DNA of 64,000 nucleotides from Actinomycetota bacterium (GCA_013152275.1 JAADGS010000063.1:1-64000); one strand, 5' to 3'. Positions 51,709-63,074 are shown, numbered from the stretch's first letter. The notes: generated by a model not told the origin, from the sequence alone. Numbers and translations are program-made.

Positions 51709-51944
51709 ATCTTCTGCGCCTTCTGCAGGTGGCGAAGCGCCACCATACCGACCGCCAGCGCCGTAAACCAGACCCCCGAGACCACAATGTCCTGGACGGC
51801 TCTCGGGGCGCCGGAGATCGGGGCCACCTTGAACAGCACCGAAGGCAACCACACGGTCATGAGGAAGAAGGAGAAGAACAGGACGAAGGCGCGCGCATAC
51901 GCGCCTTTCCAGGTGAACGATTCGTGACCCGGTTTCACGACCAT
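51705..51944 (-). CDS. Small two-helix membrane protein sharing the NarI C-terminal module
   Basis: A 79-residue protein with two transmembrane segments (about 20-36 and 54-72). The loop between them reads TVWLPS, then SGAPRAVQD, then SGVW. Residues 12-79 align without gaps to residues 232-299 of the NarI encoded at 55732, with 28 of 68 identical by direct count, and both end at the same Ile. ATG 51944 is used here; GTG 51950 is also possible, with GGAAGG upstream. It is the first gene of the bc complex operon and overlaps the oxidoreductase gene by 4 nt. Function is unknown; a role in docking to or assembling a quinone-reactive membrane complex is inferred. Confidence 0.75.
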   Translation of the reverse strand: MVVKPGHESFTWKGAYARAFVLFFSFFLMTVWLPSVLFKVAPISGAPRAVQDIVVSGVWFTALAVGMVALRHLQKAQKI

Positions 51945-52308
51945 GACCACGAATCCTTCCGAGCGGACGAGGGCTGTGAAACTACCCGACGGGACCCGAA
52001 GCCACCGGCCTCTCGATGCACCGCACCGTTGCACTCGAAGAGAACTTCCACCGTGGATGCGAGCAACATCAAGCGGACCATCGGTTCTCTCCCTCTCGTG
52101 AACGCGTGCATCATATCCCCGTGTCTGACCGTACCTCTGGCTGTCGTCTTCGAGCGCTCGGGAACTCGCAGATTCGAGCCGGCCATCCGAGCCTACCGCG
52201 CAACGGATCATCAGCGAACTCGAATACTATGACACGAGGATCCTTATTGATAAGATCCACCAATCCCTAGGCGATAACGGGGTCGAGGGAATAATGATCG
52301 GAGGGATC
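51945..52308. other. Divergent promoter region between the bc operon and the tetraheme cytochrome
   Basis: 364 bp with no convincing gene. The plus-strand side holds the inverted repeat at 52238-52258 and the ribosome binding site CGGAGGG before ATG 52309. Frames that run through it on either strand have no coding support. Confidence 0.5.
52238..52258 (+). promoter_or_regulatory. Candidate operator upstream of the tetraheme cytochrome gene
   Basis: GGATCCTTAT and ATAAGATCC flank TG to make a near-perfect palindrome with one bulged base. A second, overlapping inverted pair (ATTGAT and ACCAAT, 7 nt apart) is present and is loosely reminiscent of FNR/CRP-type half sites, but the spacing is wrong for FNR. 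The element is about 50 nt before the start codon. Confidence 0.4.
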
Positions 52309-53784
52309 ATGAGACGGACCCGCCTTTTCGCCGTGCTGTTTGTGTTCACACTTGTCGCTGCCGCCTGTTCGAGTACAGCCGAGACGACAACGACCACGAC
52401 ACCGGTACAGACGACGACAACGACGAAAGCCGCCACCACGACAACCGCCATGAAGGTCGCCCAAGGAGATGTCGTCAAAGGCGGCCTCTTGTACGACAAG
52501 TGGTGGAAAGCCCTCGGTATCGACGAGCCATCCGGCGACATGCCACTGTGGGCAACCCAGAGTACGAATACCCGATCCGGAGCCGCCACCTGGCGCTGCA
52601 AAGAGTGCCACGGCTGGGACTACAAGGGCGCCGAGGGTGTCTATGCCTCCGGTTCCCACGCGACCGGATTCCCCGGAATCTGGGATGCGCGGTCCAAGTC
52701 GTATGACGATTTGAAGGCCATCCTCACGACGGGGGATCACGATTTCTCCGTGATGGGCGACGCAGCCCTGGAGGACTTGATCACGTTCGTCCAACAGGGC
52801 CTCGTGGACACGTCGAAGTACATCAACGCCGACAAGACCCTCATCGGGGCCGATCCCGACCGAGGCGACGGACTCTTCGACAGTGCCTGTGCGGCCTGTC
52901 ACGGTGCGGACGGCACGACGATCAATTTCGGTTCTGACGAAGAGCCCGAGTTCGTGGGTACCGTCGCATCGGACAACCCGTGGGAAGCGCTTCACAAGAT
53001 TCGCGTCGGCCAGCCGGGCGCGGCGATGCCGGCGGCGCTGAACGGCGACTGGACCATCCAGGACATGATCGACGTCATTGGCCATGCCCAGACGTTCCCC
53101 ACCGAGAAGACCGGGGAGGATCTGAGCGCAATAGCGTTGGGCGGCAGACTCTACGACAAGTGGTTCAAAGTCGCGGGCGTGGACGCGCCCGACGGCGACA
53201 TGCCGCTGTGGGCAAACCAGTCCACGAACACCCGTAGCGGCGCCGATACCTGGCGCTGCAAAGAGTGCCACGGCTGGGACTACAAGGGTGCCGACGGTGT
53301 CTATGCCTCCGGTTCCCACGCGACCGGATTCCCCGGAGTCTGGGATGCACGAGACTGGACCAGCGAACAGATCGTTGCCCAGATCTCCGGCAAGAACGAC
53401 CCGAATCACGACTTCTCGCCGTATCTGTCCCATGACCAGCTGCACGCACTCGCCGTGTTCATCACCAACGGCATGTTCGACAAGTCGACGCTGTTCGATC
53501 CGGCCACGAAGACACCCACGGCAGGCGATGCCGCCGAAGGGAAGAAGCTCTACGACGCAGGATGCGCGGCGTGCCACGGTGCGGACGGCACGCAGATCAA
53601 CTTCGGTGACGACGCCGAACCCGAGTATGTGGGGACGGTCATGGTCGACAACCCGTGGGAAGGTTCGCACAAGATCATGTTCGGCCAGCCCGGAACCGGT
53701 ATGCCGACCGGGATCGAGAGCGGCTTGAGCATCGAGCAGCTTCTCGACCTGATCAAGTACATGCAGACGTTCCCGACCAGCTAG
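52309..53784 (+). CDS. Tetraheme c-type cytochrome lipoprotein with an internal duplication
   Basis: A 491-residue lipoprotein (lipobox VAAAC, Cys20) with a Thr-rich linker. Four CxxCH motifs are visible: CKECH at 97 and 317, CAACH at 194 and 419. The protein consists of two repeats of about 210 residues offset by 220, each with one motif of each kind. The first half of each repeat (YDKW, GDMPLWA, STNTRSGA, WRCKECHGWDYKGA) is nearly identical, also at DNA level. ATG 52309 follows CGGAGGG. It stands alone between a divergent operon and a terminator. It probably passes electrons outside the membrane, perhaps to or from the bc complex or nitrate reductase; donor and acceptor are unknown. Confidence 0.88.
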   Translation: MRRTRLFAVLFVFTLVAAACSSTAETTTTTTPVQTTTTTKAATTTTAMKVAQGDVVKGGLLYDKWWKALGIDEPSGDMPLWATQSTNTRSGAATWRCKECHGWDYKGAEGVYASGSHATGFPGIWDARSKSYDDLKAILTTGDHDFSVMGDAALEDLITFVQQGLVDTSKYINADKTLIGADPDRGDGLFDSACAACHGADGTTINFGSDEEPEFVGTVASDNPWEALHKIRVGQPGAAMPAALNGDWTIQDMIDVIGHAQTFPTEKTGEDLSAIALGGRLYDKWFKVAGVDAPDGDMPLWANQSTNTRSGADTWRCKECHGWDYKGADGVYASGSHATGFPGVWDARDWTSEQIVAQISGKNDPNHDFSPYLSHDQLHALAVFITNGMFDKSTLFDPATKTPTAGDAAEGKKLYDAGCAACHGADGTQINFGDDAEPEYVGTVMVDNPWEGSHKIMFGQPGTGMPTGIESGLSIEQLLDLIKYMQTFPTS

Positions 53785-53808
53785 AGACCCTCGCCAACAT
53801 CGACAATT

Positions 53809-53834
53809 GCGGCCCCCGGATTGCCGGGGGCCGC
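53809..53834 (+). terminator. Stem-loop terminator
   Basis: GCGGCCCCCGG pairs perfectly (11 bp) with CCGGGGGCCGC around ATTG, followed by TGCTTT. It lies 24 nt past the tetraheme cytochrome stop and 20 nt before mobA. Confidence 0.85.
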
Positions 53835-53854
53835 TGCTTTGGTAACGTCGCCCC

Positions 53855-54427
53855 ATGGCACTCGGAGTCATCCTCGCCGGCGGAATGTCACGACGCATGG
53901 GAACCGACAAGGCACTCGTCGACGTGGCCGGACGCCCCATGGTCGAATGGGTTGCCGCAGCACTCCACCGCGTGTGTGACACGACGATCGTCGTCGGCCG
54001 CGAGGATCTCGATGGCCTGCGATGTGTGCCGGACACACAGACGCGCGTTCGTGGCCCGCTCGCCGGCCTCGTGACTGCGCTCGGGTCGGCGCACGGCCAG
54101 GCCGTCCTACTGGTTGCAGTGGACCAACCCTTCCTTCGATCCCAGACGATGCAGAGGCTGCTCGACCTGGCTTCGAACGAGGCAGTGGTACCGATCGATG
54201 GAGCCAGGCAGGTGACCTGCGCCGTCTATCCGGCCTCCTGGGCATCCGAGACGATCGACGAGGTCGAATCCGGCGGCTCGATCCAGTCGCTCCTCGACCG
54301 GCTGGCACATCGCCGGGTCGAAGAATCGGAGTGGCGCGCGTGGGACGAGGATGGGCGCTCCTGGTTCAGCGTCGACACTTCCGGGGCACTGACCGAAGGC
54401 CTGGCCCGGTACGGGCCCCCCGGATAG
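53855..54427 (+). CDS. mobA: Molybdenum cofactor guanylyltransferase MobA
   Basis: A 190-residue nucleotidyltransferase that adds GMP to molybdopterin to give the bis-MGD cofactor used by nitrate reductase. The GTP-binding signature LAGGMSRRMGTDK spans about residues 7-19, and the VAVDQPFL segment (about 88-95) carries the metal-binding Asp. The length is typical. The substrate enzyme NarG is encoded 4 kb downstream on the other strand. It is convergent with moaA. Confidence 0.92.
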   Translation: MALGVILAGGMSRRMGTDKALVDVAGRPMVEWVAAALHRVCDTTIVVGREDLDGLRCVPDTQTRVRGPLAGLVTALGSAHGQAVLLVAVDQPFLRSQTMQRLLDLASNEAVVPIDGARQVTCAVYPASWASETIDEVESGGSIQSLLDRLAHRRVEESEWRAWDEDGRSWFSVDTSGALTEGLARYGPPG

Positions 54428-54507
54428 CAGCCGGCAGGGACACTCGCCCCGGTTGCCCACTCCCACGCCGGGTACCGGATACGAAGCACGGGCAGGCGAA
54501 GCCTGGC

Positions 54508-55530
54508 CTATCCCCCGATATAGCTCATCTCCACTCTGGGCAGGTCCGAGGTCCGCGACGAGCGGAGTTCCGAGTATCGGTCATCACGGCGCTCCCATAG
54601 ACGTGTGATCTGCGCCGAGATCTCGTCATCGGACGCGCCGGACCGCAGTGGGGACCGCAGATCACGACCAGTCGTCGCGAACAGGCATGTGTACAGCGAC
54701 CCGTCGGCCGAGACCCGAACCCTCGTGCACGAGCCACAAAACGGCATCGTGACGGAAGCGATCACCCCGATCTCACCACCACCGTCGACGTAGCGAAAGC
54801 GCCTGGCGACCTCTCCCGGGTAACGCGGCGCCAGCGCTTCGATTGGATAGACCGCATCGACCGTCTCGATGATCTCGCCGGCGGGTACCACGTCATCGAG
54901 ACGCCAGCCGTTCGTGCCTCCCACGTCCATGTACTCGATGAACCGCAGGATGTGACCCGTGCCCCGGAACTCTCGTGCCATGTCGACGATCGTATGATCG
55001 TTGATACCACGTTGGATCACGGCGTTGATCTTCACCGGTCCCAGTCCGACCTCTGCTGCGACGTTGATCCCGTCCAGAACCCTGGCGACAGGAAAGTCGA
55101 CGTCATTCATCGCACGGAACACGGTGTCATCCAGCGAATCGAGACTGACGGACACCCGATCGAGACCGGCGTCCTTCAAGTCGGCCGCATGCTGGGCCAA
55201 GAGAGCCCCGTTTGTCGTCAGGGTGAGATCATCGATTCCATCGATCGCACTCAGGCCGGCAATCAGATGACCCAGATTCCTCCGCAGTAGCGGTTCGCCA
55301 CCGGTGATACGAACCTTGCGAACCCCGAGTCCGGCGAAGATCCGCACCAACCGCTCGATCTCCTCGAGGCTGAGCAGGAGATCCCGGCTGAGAAACTCCC
55401 ACTCCCGATTGAAGATCTCCTTCGGCATGCAATACGTGCAACGAAAGTTGCAGCGGTCGGTGACCGAGATACGCAGATCTCGAAGGCATCGCTCAAACGT
55501 GTCCGCTATGGCAGTACGGTCATCAGTCAT
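54508..55530 (-). CDS. moaA: GTP 3',8-cyclase MoaA (radical SAM)
   Basis: A 340-residue radical SAM enzyme that makes the first committed step of molybdopterin synthesis. The N-terminal cluster is formed by Cys27, Cys31 and Cys34 (CNFRCTYC). The C-terminal cluster has CGSCTRVRV and a later Cys in YTCLFATTG. The protein ends in Gly-Gly, as the family requires for activity. ATG 55530 lies inside a perfect heptad repeat (55521-55544), which also offers ATGs at 55523 and 55537 in other frames. It has its own promoter and is transcribed in the same direction as the nar operon. Confidence 0.95.
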   Translation of the reverse strand: MTDDRTAIADTFERCLRDLRISVTDRCNFRCTYCMPKEIFNREWEFLSRDLLLSLEEIERLVRIFAGLGVRKVRITGGEPLLRRNLGHLIAGLSAIDGIDDLTLTTNGALLAQHAADLKDAGLDRVSVSLDSLDDTVFRAMNDVDFPVARVLDGINVAAEVGLGPVKINAVIQRGINDHTIVDMAREFRGTGHILRFIEYMDVGGTNGWRLDDVVPAGEIIETVDAVYPIEALAPRYPGEVARRFRYVDGGGEIGVIASVTMPFCGSCTRVRVSADGSLYTCLFATTGRDLRSPLRSGASDDEISAQITRLWERRDDRYSELRSSRTSDLPRVEMSYIGG

Positions 55531-55544
55531 CAGTCATCAGTCTA
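55521..55544 (-). repeat. Three perfect GACTGAT heptads over the moaA start codon
   Basis: The minus strand reads GACTGAT three times in succession, followed by GAC. Each unit supplies an ATG, and since 7 is not a multiple of 3 each ATG is in a different frame; the middle one (55530) is the moaA start. The heptad has the same consensus as the degenerate arrays at 19129-19199. Confidence 0.75.
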
Positions 55545-55556
55545 TGTTCGGACCGC

Positions 55557-55585
55557 AGTATGCAGATCCGATCCGCCTGCGGCAA
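55557..55585 (-). promoter_or_regulatory. Probable moaA promoter
   Basis: TTGCCG (55580-55585) and CATACT (55557-55562) are separated by 17 nt on the minus strand, each matching four of six sigma70 consensus bases. Transcription would begin about 20 nt before the moaA start codon, so the leader is made almost wholly of the heptad repeat. No molybdenum cofactor riboswitch structure is visible in this short leader. Confidence 0.55.
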
Positions 55586-55641
55586 AACGCCCAGCGCCTT
55601 GGCCGGTGACATTCGTGGTGTCGATGCCGAGGCAGGGGCGT

Positions 55642-55663
55642 CGGGTCGACACGGATCGACCCG
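55642..55663 (-). terminator. Stem-loop after the nar operon
   Basis: CGGGTCGA pairs perfectly with TCGACCCG around a 6-nt loop, about 70 nt past the narI stop codon on the minus strand. Confidence 0.55.
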
Positions 55664-55731
55664 TCCCATTCGTTCGAGTCGAGTTGTCGGGTCGATCCGA
55701 TGTCGATCGCAAGACCCGCACAACGACGGCG

Positions 55732-56631
55732 CTAGATCCTGGCGGTCCGTTGTGCCCAGCGCAGACCGAAGATCACGAAGGCCAGCAGGACCAGCCAGGT
55801 ACCGCTGGCCGCGAGATCCTGCACCAGACGCGGGGCGCCCGACAGCGCCGAGCTCTCCAGCAGCGCCGAGGGCAGCCAGACGGTACCGACTGCGAAGACA
55901 ACGACGATGAGCACACCCCGCAGCCAGGCCGAGCCCCAGCTGATCCCCGACAGCCTCGGGACTTCTCTCCGCACCCAGACGACGATCTGCCACGGCCGTA
56001 TCAGGTATCCGAGCGGCACCGTGATGATGTGTACCAGCCGGGAGAAGGGGAAGAGCGCGAGGAAGACGAAGAACAACACGACGTGCGTCTGCGTAATGAA
56101 CGGCATCGAAGCCAACAGATCCGCACGGGGCTGAAGCGACAGCAGTGAGCGCACGTAGGGGACCATCACGCCGAGCCCCCACACCGACCCGAACCGGTAC
56201 AACACCGCGGTCAGCACTCCAGTGAGCACCTGGAAGCCGACAAGTGTCAGCACGATGCCATCCATCAATGAGGTCACCGCGCGGACTCTGTGCTCCGTCA
56301 GACGTCGATACCCGAGCACGAGCAGCCCACCGAGTGCCCAAACGCCGAGAGCGAACCCCGTGGCCTCCAGCAGGTAGAGGCGGACCGGAGCCCTATTCCA
56401 GACGAGGAATGTCTCCGGTACCACCAAGGCAACGAGGTGGGCGGTGAGGATGACCACGACCCCCCAGTGGAACGACACCGAGCCCCAGAAGAGCTTCTTG
56501 CGCTCCAGCAGTTGCGAGGACAATGACGACATGGTGAACGGACGGCGAACGGCACGATAGAACGTGCCGATCACCGCCACGGCGGTCGCCACGTACGGGA
56601 AGATCACGAACAACAACAGGTTCCAGTTCAT
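55732..56631 (-). CDS. narI: Respiratory nitrate reductase gamma subunit, C-terminally extended
   Basis: A 299-residue membrane cytochrome b that oxidises quinol and feeds electrons to NarH. Five transmembrane helices form the NarI core (residues 1-230); heme-ligand His residues appear in SVSFHWGVVV, LTAHLVALV, THVVLFF and RLVHIITVPLGYL. The usual protein ends near 225-240. Here an extra 68-residue module with two hydrophobic segments (232-299) follows, with TVWLPS, SGAPRLVQD and SGTW, matching the small protein at 51705. It overlaps narJ by 4 nt. Confidence 0.93.
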   Translation of the reverse strand: MNWNLLLFVIFPYVATAVAVIGTFYRAVRRPFTMSSLSSQLLERKKLFWGSVSFHWGVVVILTAHLVALVVPETFLVWNRAPVRLYLLEATGFALGVWALGGLLVLGYRRLTEHRVRAVTSLMDGIVLTLVGFQVLTGVLTAVLYRFGSVWGLGVMVPYVRSLLSLQPRADLLASMPFITQTHVVLFFVFLALFPFSRLVHIITVPLGYLIRPWQIVVWVRREVPRLSGISWGSAWLRGVLIVVVFAVGTVWLPSALLESSALSGAPRLVQDLAASGTWLVLLAFVIFGLRWAQRTARI

Positions 56632-57130
56632 GCGGCACCTCCAACGGGCATCGATACCGCCCTCGTCGCCTCGAGAAGGAAGCGGTAGGGGTTGTCGGGT
56701 TCGGCCTTGGCGAGCGCCTTCACCATCCGATCCAGGGCATTCGGAAAGATCTCGACCAGACCCGGCAGCGGCTCGGACGCCACGGCAAGGTAGCGCAGCA
56801 CGGGGTCGAGATGGTCCGACAGTTCTCCGAGCGGGTCGATCCCGGCTTCCTTCTCGACCCGCTGCATGTCTGCGAGGAACGCTCCTCGCTGGTAGCTGTC
56901 CTCCCAGATCACGTAGCCCACATAGGGAACGAACAGGGGCGAAAGGTCCAGCGTCCGGGTGTGCAGCTCCTCCCAGCCCTCCTGACCGAGAGATCCGATC
57001 ACGTCGACGAATCGACCGAAGTGGCGGCGAATCGACGAATCCTCGACCGAGCCCGCGGCCGACCGCAGGAACTCGAGACTTTCCGGGCCCGGATAGCGAA
57101 ACCCGGCGGCGAGCGCATCCAGATCGGTCA

Positions 57131-57134
<4 letters not shown>
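56628..57134 (-). CDS. narJ: Nitrate reductase assembly chaperone NarJ
   Basis: A 168-residue all-helical chaperone of the TorD/NarJ type, which keeps apo-NarGH soluble and guides cofactor insertion. Typical parts are the N-terminal FRYPGPE, the central LSPLFVPYVGYVIWEDSYQRG and the DHLDPVLRYLA segment. Its ATG overlaps the narH stop and its stop overlaps narI, as in most nar operons. Confidence 0.9.
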
Positions 57135-58645
<1,511 letters not shown>

Positions 58646-58656
58646 GCGATTCCTCC

Positions 58657-61600
58657 TCAGTACTCGGGTCGATCGATTCGGCGCAGGTAGACGAAAGTGT
58701 CTCGGTTCACCCCGGTCGGACCCCAGTAGTTGAAGGAGTAGGTGAACTGGCCATATCCGCCGCTCATGAGCACGGGCTTCAACCGCGCTCGTGTCAACGA
58801 GTTGTTCATACCGGCTCTTCGCTTCCGCAAAGGAGAGATCGGGATGCCGACGGTGCGCTCGGTGGCGTGGTAGACGAATACGGCGCCTCGTGGAATGCGA
58901 GAAGACGTTACGCATCGCTGGACGAAGACGCCGTTGTCGTTGAACAGCTCCACCCAGTCGTTGTCGGTGATACCCAGTTCCGCGGCATCCTTGGCGTTCA
59001 GCCACACCGGGTAGCCGCCGCGAGACAGGGTCTTCATCCGGATGTTCTCGGAGTACGTCGAGTGGATACTCCACTTGCCGTGCGGAGTGATGTAGTTGAA
59101 GAGCTTCCCCTGGGCTTCGACCTTGACCCGCTCCGTCTCCAGCAACATCGTGTGGTCGGGTCGCGGTTTGAAGGTCGGAAGCGACTCACCCCAGGTCAGG
59201 TAATTCTCATGGTCAAGGTAGAAGTGCTGGCGTCCGGTCAGCGTGCGCCACGGGACATCACGTTCCACGTTCAGCGTGTAGGGACTGTATGCCCTGCCGT
59301 CGTTCACGATTCCGCTCCACGTCGGAGTCGTGAGCACCCTTCGCGGCTGGGCAACGATATCTGCGAACGTGGTTCGCGTGCTCCGCCGGCCATCGGCGAG
59401 ATCGACCAGGTCCAACCCCGTCTTGGCGCCTTCGGCCTCGAAAGCCCGATAGGCGAGTTCGCCGTTCGACGCAGGGTCGAGATGCAGAATGGCCTCGCAC
59501 ACCTGCCGATCGAACTCGAGCGAAGGGTACGGTCTGCCATTGAGCGCCTCGATCCCGATGGTTCGAGGCTGGCGCTCGATCAGCTGCCGGTAGAAGTCCG
59601 CGACAGGGAACTTGATCCCATGTGCGCCAACCCCGTTCTTCTCGATTCCCCGTCCGAGCGACACCATCCGTTCGTAGAGGCCGGTGTAGTCACGCTCAAC
59701 GACCTTGAACTTGGGCATCGTCTTGCCGGGAATCCCCTCGACCTCGCCCTTGGTCCAGTCGCGCGTGTCGGTCTGGGCGATCTCATCGACGGTGTCGTGC
59801 TGCAGCGGCAGCATGACGATGTCCTTCAGGGGACCCGACAGGTGAGCCTCTGCAAGTTCGGAGATCTTGTGAGCGATCGCCTTGTAGATCGCCCAATCCG
59901 ACTTCGACTCCCACGCCGGCGCCACCGCCGCCTGCATCGGGTTGATGAAACTGTGTAGGTCGGTCGTATTCAGATCGTCCTTCTCGTACCAGGTCGCCGC
60001 CGGAAGGACGATGTCCGAGTAGAGGGCGCTCGTGTCCATCCGGAAGTTCAGATCGACGATGAGGTCCATCTTGCCGATTGGCGCCTCGGGTCGGAACGTG
60101 ACCTCTTTCACCGAGTCGCCGGCGTGTTCTTCGGCGACTGCGTTCGAGTGCGTGCCGAGATAGTGGCGCAGGAAGTATTCGTGGCCCTTGGCGGAGGTGC
60201 CGATGGCGTTGCCCCGCCAGATGAACCAGGTTCGCGGCCAGTTCTCAGGGGCGTCCGGGTCGTCGATGGCAAACCGAATGTCGCCGGATTTGAGGCCCTC
60301 GACGACGAAGTCGATGATCTCGGCGTCGGTGGTCGCCCCTGCAGCCTGCGCCCTCCGGGCAAGGTCCAGCGAGTTCTCGCCGAACTGTGGAAAGAACGGC
60401 AGCCAACCCTTGTGGACGGCTCGCACCTGATGATCGATGGTGTGGTCGTCGAGACCGGCGTTCCCGGGCAGCGTGTCGTAGTCGGAGTAGCCCCGCTCGT
60501 AACGCCACTGGTCGCTGTGCACATAGTGAAACGAGGGCGTGTTCTGGTGACGGGGAACCATCCCCCAGTCCCCTCCGAAGGCGATCGGAGCCCACGAAGC
60601 ATGCGTCACGAGCTTCTCCTGCCCGACGTAGTGCGCCAGACCGCCGCCGTTGACGCCAACCGAGCCGGTGAGCATCAAGGCGGTGATCCCTGCCCGGTAC
60701 AGCAGGTTGTTGTGATACCAGTGGTTGACGCCGGCGCCGATGATGATCAGGTTCTTGCCCTTGGTCTGCTCCCCGTTTGCCAGCCACTCGCGGGCGAACC
60801 GGATGACGGTGTCACGATGGATGCCGGTCTGCGATTCCTGCCACGCAGGAGTGAACGGCGCCTCCACATCGTCGTACCCGGTCGCGTACGCTCCTCCGAG
60901 ACCGCGATCGACACCGAACTGGGCCATCATCAGGTCGAAGACGGTGGTGACGGCGACCCGACCTTCCTCGGTCTCGATGTACCGGACGGGCACGCCGCGT
61001 GTCCGGGTCGTCCCCTCCGCAAAGTCGTCGAAGGCGACCTGCTCGACGGCGTCGTGACGCTCGACGAACGTCAGGTCCGGATCGAGCGCCTCGCCGGTGG
61101 TCGCATCCTCCGGTTTGAGATTCCACTTGCCCTTTTCCTTGTCGGCCCACCGGAATCCGATCGTGCCCTTGGGCATACGAGGGCGGTTCGACGTGCGGTC
61201 CCACCAGAGCATCTTCCAGTCGCCATGCTCGGTGCCGGCGTACTCGGCGACACGACCGGCGCGCAGGTACTTCCCCGCCGTTCCACCGCTGATCTCGACG
61301 AGGAACGGCATGTCGGTGGTTCGCTTCACGTAGCTCGTGAAATACGGGACCTGGCGATCGGCATACGCCTCTTTGAGGATGACGTGATCGACGGCCAGCC
61401 AGAAGGCCGTGTCCTGCCCGGGATGGGCCGGGATCCACCAGTCGGCGTACTTGGCGACCTGGGAGAAGTCGGGGCTGAACACGGTGAGTTTCGCGCCCGC
61501 GTGCCGGACCTCGGCGATGAAGTGACAGTCGGGAGTCCGGGTCATGTTGAGGTTCGAACCGACCACGGCGATGAACCTCGAGTTGTACCAGTCGGCGGAT

Positions 61601-62271
61601 TCGGCCACGTCGGTCTGCTCACCCCACACTTCGGGAGAGGCCGGCGGCAGGTCGCAGTACCAGTCGTAGAAACTCATGACGACGCCGCCGAAGAGGGAGA
61701 GAAACCGGCTCCCCGAGGCGTAGCTGATCTGAGACATGGCAGGGATCGGAGAGAACCCGATGACACGGTCGGGGCCGTGCTTCTTCGCCGTGTGGACCGA
61801 TGACGCGGCAGCGATCTCGAGCGCCTCGTCCCAGCGGATGCGGCGGAACCCGCCCTTGCCCCGCGCCTGCTGGATCCGGCTGCGCTTCTCGGGATCCGCC
61901 ATGATCGATGCCCATGCGTCCACCGGGTCGTTGTGCAGCCGCCTGGCGGCGCGCCACAGGTCGATGAGTGCCCCGCGAGCATACGGATACTTGACGCGAA
62001 TCGGGCTGTACAGGTACCACGAGAAGGAGATCCCCCGTTGGCACCCTCTCGGCTCGTACGGTGGAAGGCCGTCTTCGAGACGCGGATAATCGGTGGCCTG
62101 CAACTCCCAGGTCACGATGCCGTCCTTGACGAACACCTCCCAGGAACAACTCCCCGTGCAGTTCACCCCGTGGGTGGTGCGCACCCGCTTGTCGTGCTGG
62201 AAGCGGTTTCGGTAGAACTCCTCCCACTTGCGCTCCGCCGGAGCGACTTTCTCTTGCGTCCAATCCTTCAT
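58657..62271 (-). CDS. narG: Respiratory nitrate reductase alpha subunit (Mo-bisMGD)
   Basis: A 1204-residue catalytic subunit that reduces nitrate to nitrite. The N-terminal FS0 cluster ligands are His34, Cys38 and Cys42 ([11 protein letters not shown]) with Cys77 (EPRGCQRG). The molybdenum ligand is Asp207 in [12 protein letters not shown]. There is no twin-arginine signal, so the active site faces the cytoplasm. ATG 62271 follows GAGGAGCGGG; the longer open frame upstream runs through the cytochrome gene and is not coding. Close similarity in the first 300 residues to E. coli NarG fits nitrate reductase, though a nitrite oxidoreductase role cannot be excluded from sequence reading alone. 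Confidence 0.96.
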   Translation of the reverse strand: MKDWTQEKVAPAERKWEEFYRNRFQHDKRVRTTHGVNCTGSCSWEVFVKDGIVTWELQATDYPRLEDGLPPYEPRGCQRGISFSWYLYSPIRVKYPYARGALIDLWRAARRLHNDPVDAWASIMADPEKRSRIQQARGKGGFRRIRWDEALEIAAASSVHTAKKHGPDRVIGFSPIPAMSQISYASGSRFLSLFGGVVMSFYDWYCDLPPASPEVWGEQTDVAESADWYNSRFIAVVGSNLNMTRTPDCHFIAEVRHAGAKLTVFSPDFSQVAKYADWWIPAHPGQDTAFWLAVDHVILKEAYADRQVPYFTSYVKRTTDMPFLVEISGGTAGKYLRAGRVAEYAGTEHGDWKMLWWDRTSNRPRMPKGTIGFRWADKEKGKWNLKPEDATTGEALDPDLTFVERHDAVEQVAFDDFAEGTTRTRGVPVRYIETEEGRVAVTTVFDLMMAQFGVDRGLGGAYATGYDDVEAPFTPAWQESQTGIHRDTVIRFAREWLANGEQTKGKNLIIIGAGVNHWYHNNLLYRAGITALMLTGSVGVNGGGLAHYVGQEKLVTHASWAPIAFGGDWGMVPRHQNTPSFHYVHSDQWRYERGYSDYDTLPGNAGLDDHTIDHQVRAVHKGWLPFFPQFGENSLDLARRAQAAGATTDAEIIDFVVEGLKSGDIRFAIDDPDAPENWPRTWFIWRGNAIGTSAKGHEYFLRHYLGTHSNAVAEEHAGDSVKEVTFRPEAPIGKMDLIVDLNFRMDTSALYSDIVLPAATWYEKDDLNTTDLHSFINPMQAAVAPAWESKSDWAIYKAIAHKISELAEAHLSGPLKDIVMLPLQHDTVDEIAQTDTRDWTKGEVEGIPGKTMPKFKVVERDYTGLYERMVSLGRGIEKNGVGAHGIKFPVADFYRQLIERQPRTIGIEALNGRPYPSLEFDRQVCEAILHLDPASNGELAYRAFEAEGAKTGLDLVDLADGRRSTRTTFADIVAQPRRVLTTPTWSGIVNDGRAYSPYTLNVERDVPWRTLTGRQHFYLDHENYLTWGESLPTFKPRPDHTMLLETERVKVEAQGKLFNYITPHGKWSIHSTYSENIRMKTLSRGGYPVWLNAKDAAELGITDNDWVELFNDNGVFVQRCVTSSRIPRGAVFVYHATERTVGIPISPLRKRRAGMNNSLTRARLKPVLMSGGYGQFTYSFNYWGPTGVNRDTFVYLRRIDRPEY

Positions 62272-63074
62272 CGCCCGCTCCTCAGTCGTTCCACATAACT
62301 CGTCCGTGATCTCCTGAATATCAACATCACCCCGAACAACACCACTGCACCGATCACACCCAGGACCAACAGCAGATCGACCCCGCCCGACGAAGGCTGT
62401 GTCGTCGCGAAGTATGCGGCGAGGTCGGCCCGCTCCGCGTCCGTGAAGGGGCTCGCCCCGAACACCGGTTGCATCGTCGGGGACGGCGGGTTGGCCAGGA
62501 CGGCGAAGACACCGTCGGTGCCTCCGAATCGAGCAGACAGGTCGGTGAGGTCCGGTCCCAGCGTGCTGCCACCGAGGTTGGTGTGGCTGCCTGCACTGTG
62601 ACATGCGATGCAGGCCGGTCCGCCTCCGTCCAGCCGCTGCACACCGACGAAGATCGCCTCGCCACGCTCGGCGGAGCCGGTCACGGCCGCCGCGGTCGGC
62701 ACGGTTACACCCGCGGTAGTAGTGGTCCCGGCCGGCGACCCTTGCAGATCACCCTGCACGTGACCGATCAGCGCGGCGATGTCTGCGTCGCTCAGTGAGG
62801 AGAACGGAGGCATGACGCCGTCGTATTGGACTCCGAGCACCTCGATCGGCCCCGAAAGCCCCCCGGTGATCACGGTGCGCACGAACTCGGCATCCTGAAC
62901 TGCCGGGTTGCCGGCGAGAGGGGGGAACGATCCTGCAACGCCTTCGCCGGTGGGACCGTGGCACGCCGCACAATTCGTCTGGTAGATGGTGGCGCCGTCG
63001 GGTTCGGCGGCCGAGGCCGCAGGCACGACGGCCATCGTCATGAACAGCGTCGCCGCGACGAGGTAGCGGATCAT
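62268..63074 (-). CDS. Diheme cytochrome c with C-terminal membrane anchor, in the nar operon
   Basis: A 268-residue exported cytochrome. The Sec signal ends near ASAAEP (residue 23). Domain one has [11 protein letters not shown] with Met ligand in GVMPPFSS. Domain two has [15 protein letters not shown] with Met ligand in [10 protein letters not shown], and a C-terminal helix ([20 protein letters not shown]) anchors it. It lies between the rrf2 and narG genes with 4-nt overlaps on both sides, so it is made in step with nitrate reductase. It could deliver electrons at the outer face or link to another reductase for a product of nitrate. Confidence 0.9.
   Translation of the reverse strand: MIRYLVAATLFMTMAVVPAASAAEPDGATIYQTNCAACHGPTGEGVAGSFPPLAGNPAVQDAEFVRTVITGGLSGPIEVLGVQYDGVMPPFSSLSDADIAALIGHVQGDLQGSPAGTTTTAGVTVPTAAAVTGSAERGEAIFVGVQRLDGGGPACIACHSAGSHTNLGGSTLGPDLTDLSARFGGTDGVFAVLANPPSPTMQPVFGASPFTDAERADLAAYFATTQPSSGGVDLLLVLGVIGAVVLFGVMLIFRRSRTSYVERLRSGR

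Noticed and set aside
55531-55731. Molybdenum cofactor riboswitch upstream of moaA
   Set aside because: The predicted promoter leaves a leader of about 20 nt made of heptad repeats, too short for the known riboswitch fold.
60124-61803. A 559-codon plus-strand frame within narG
   Set aside because: Antisense shadow of NarG, with no start context or domain.
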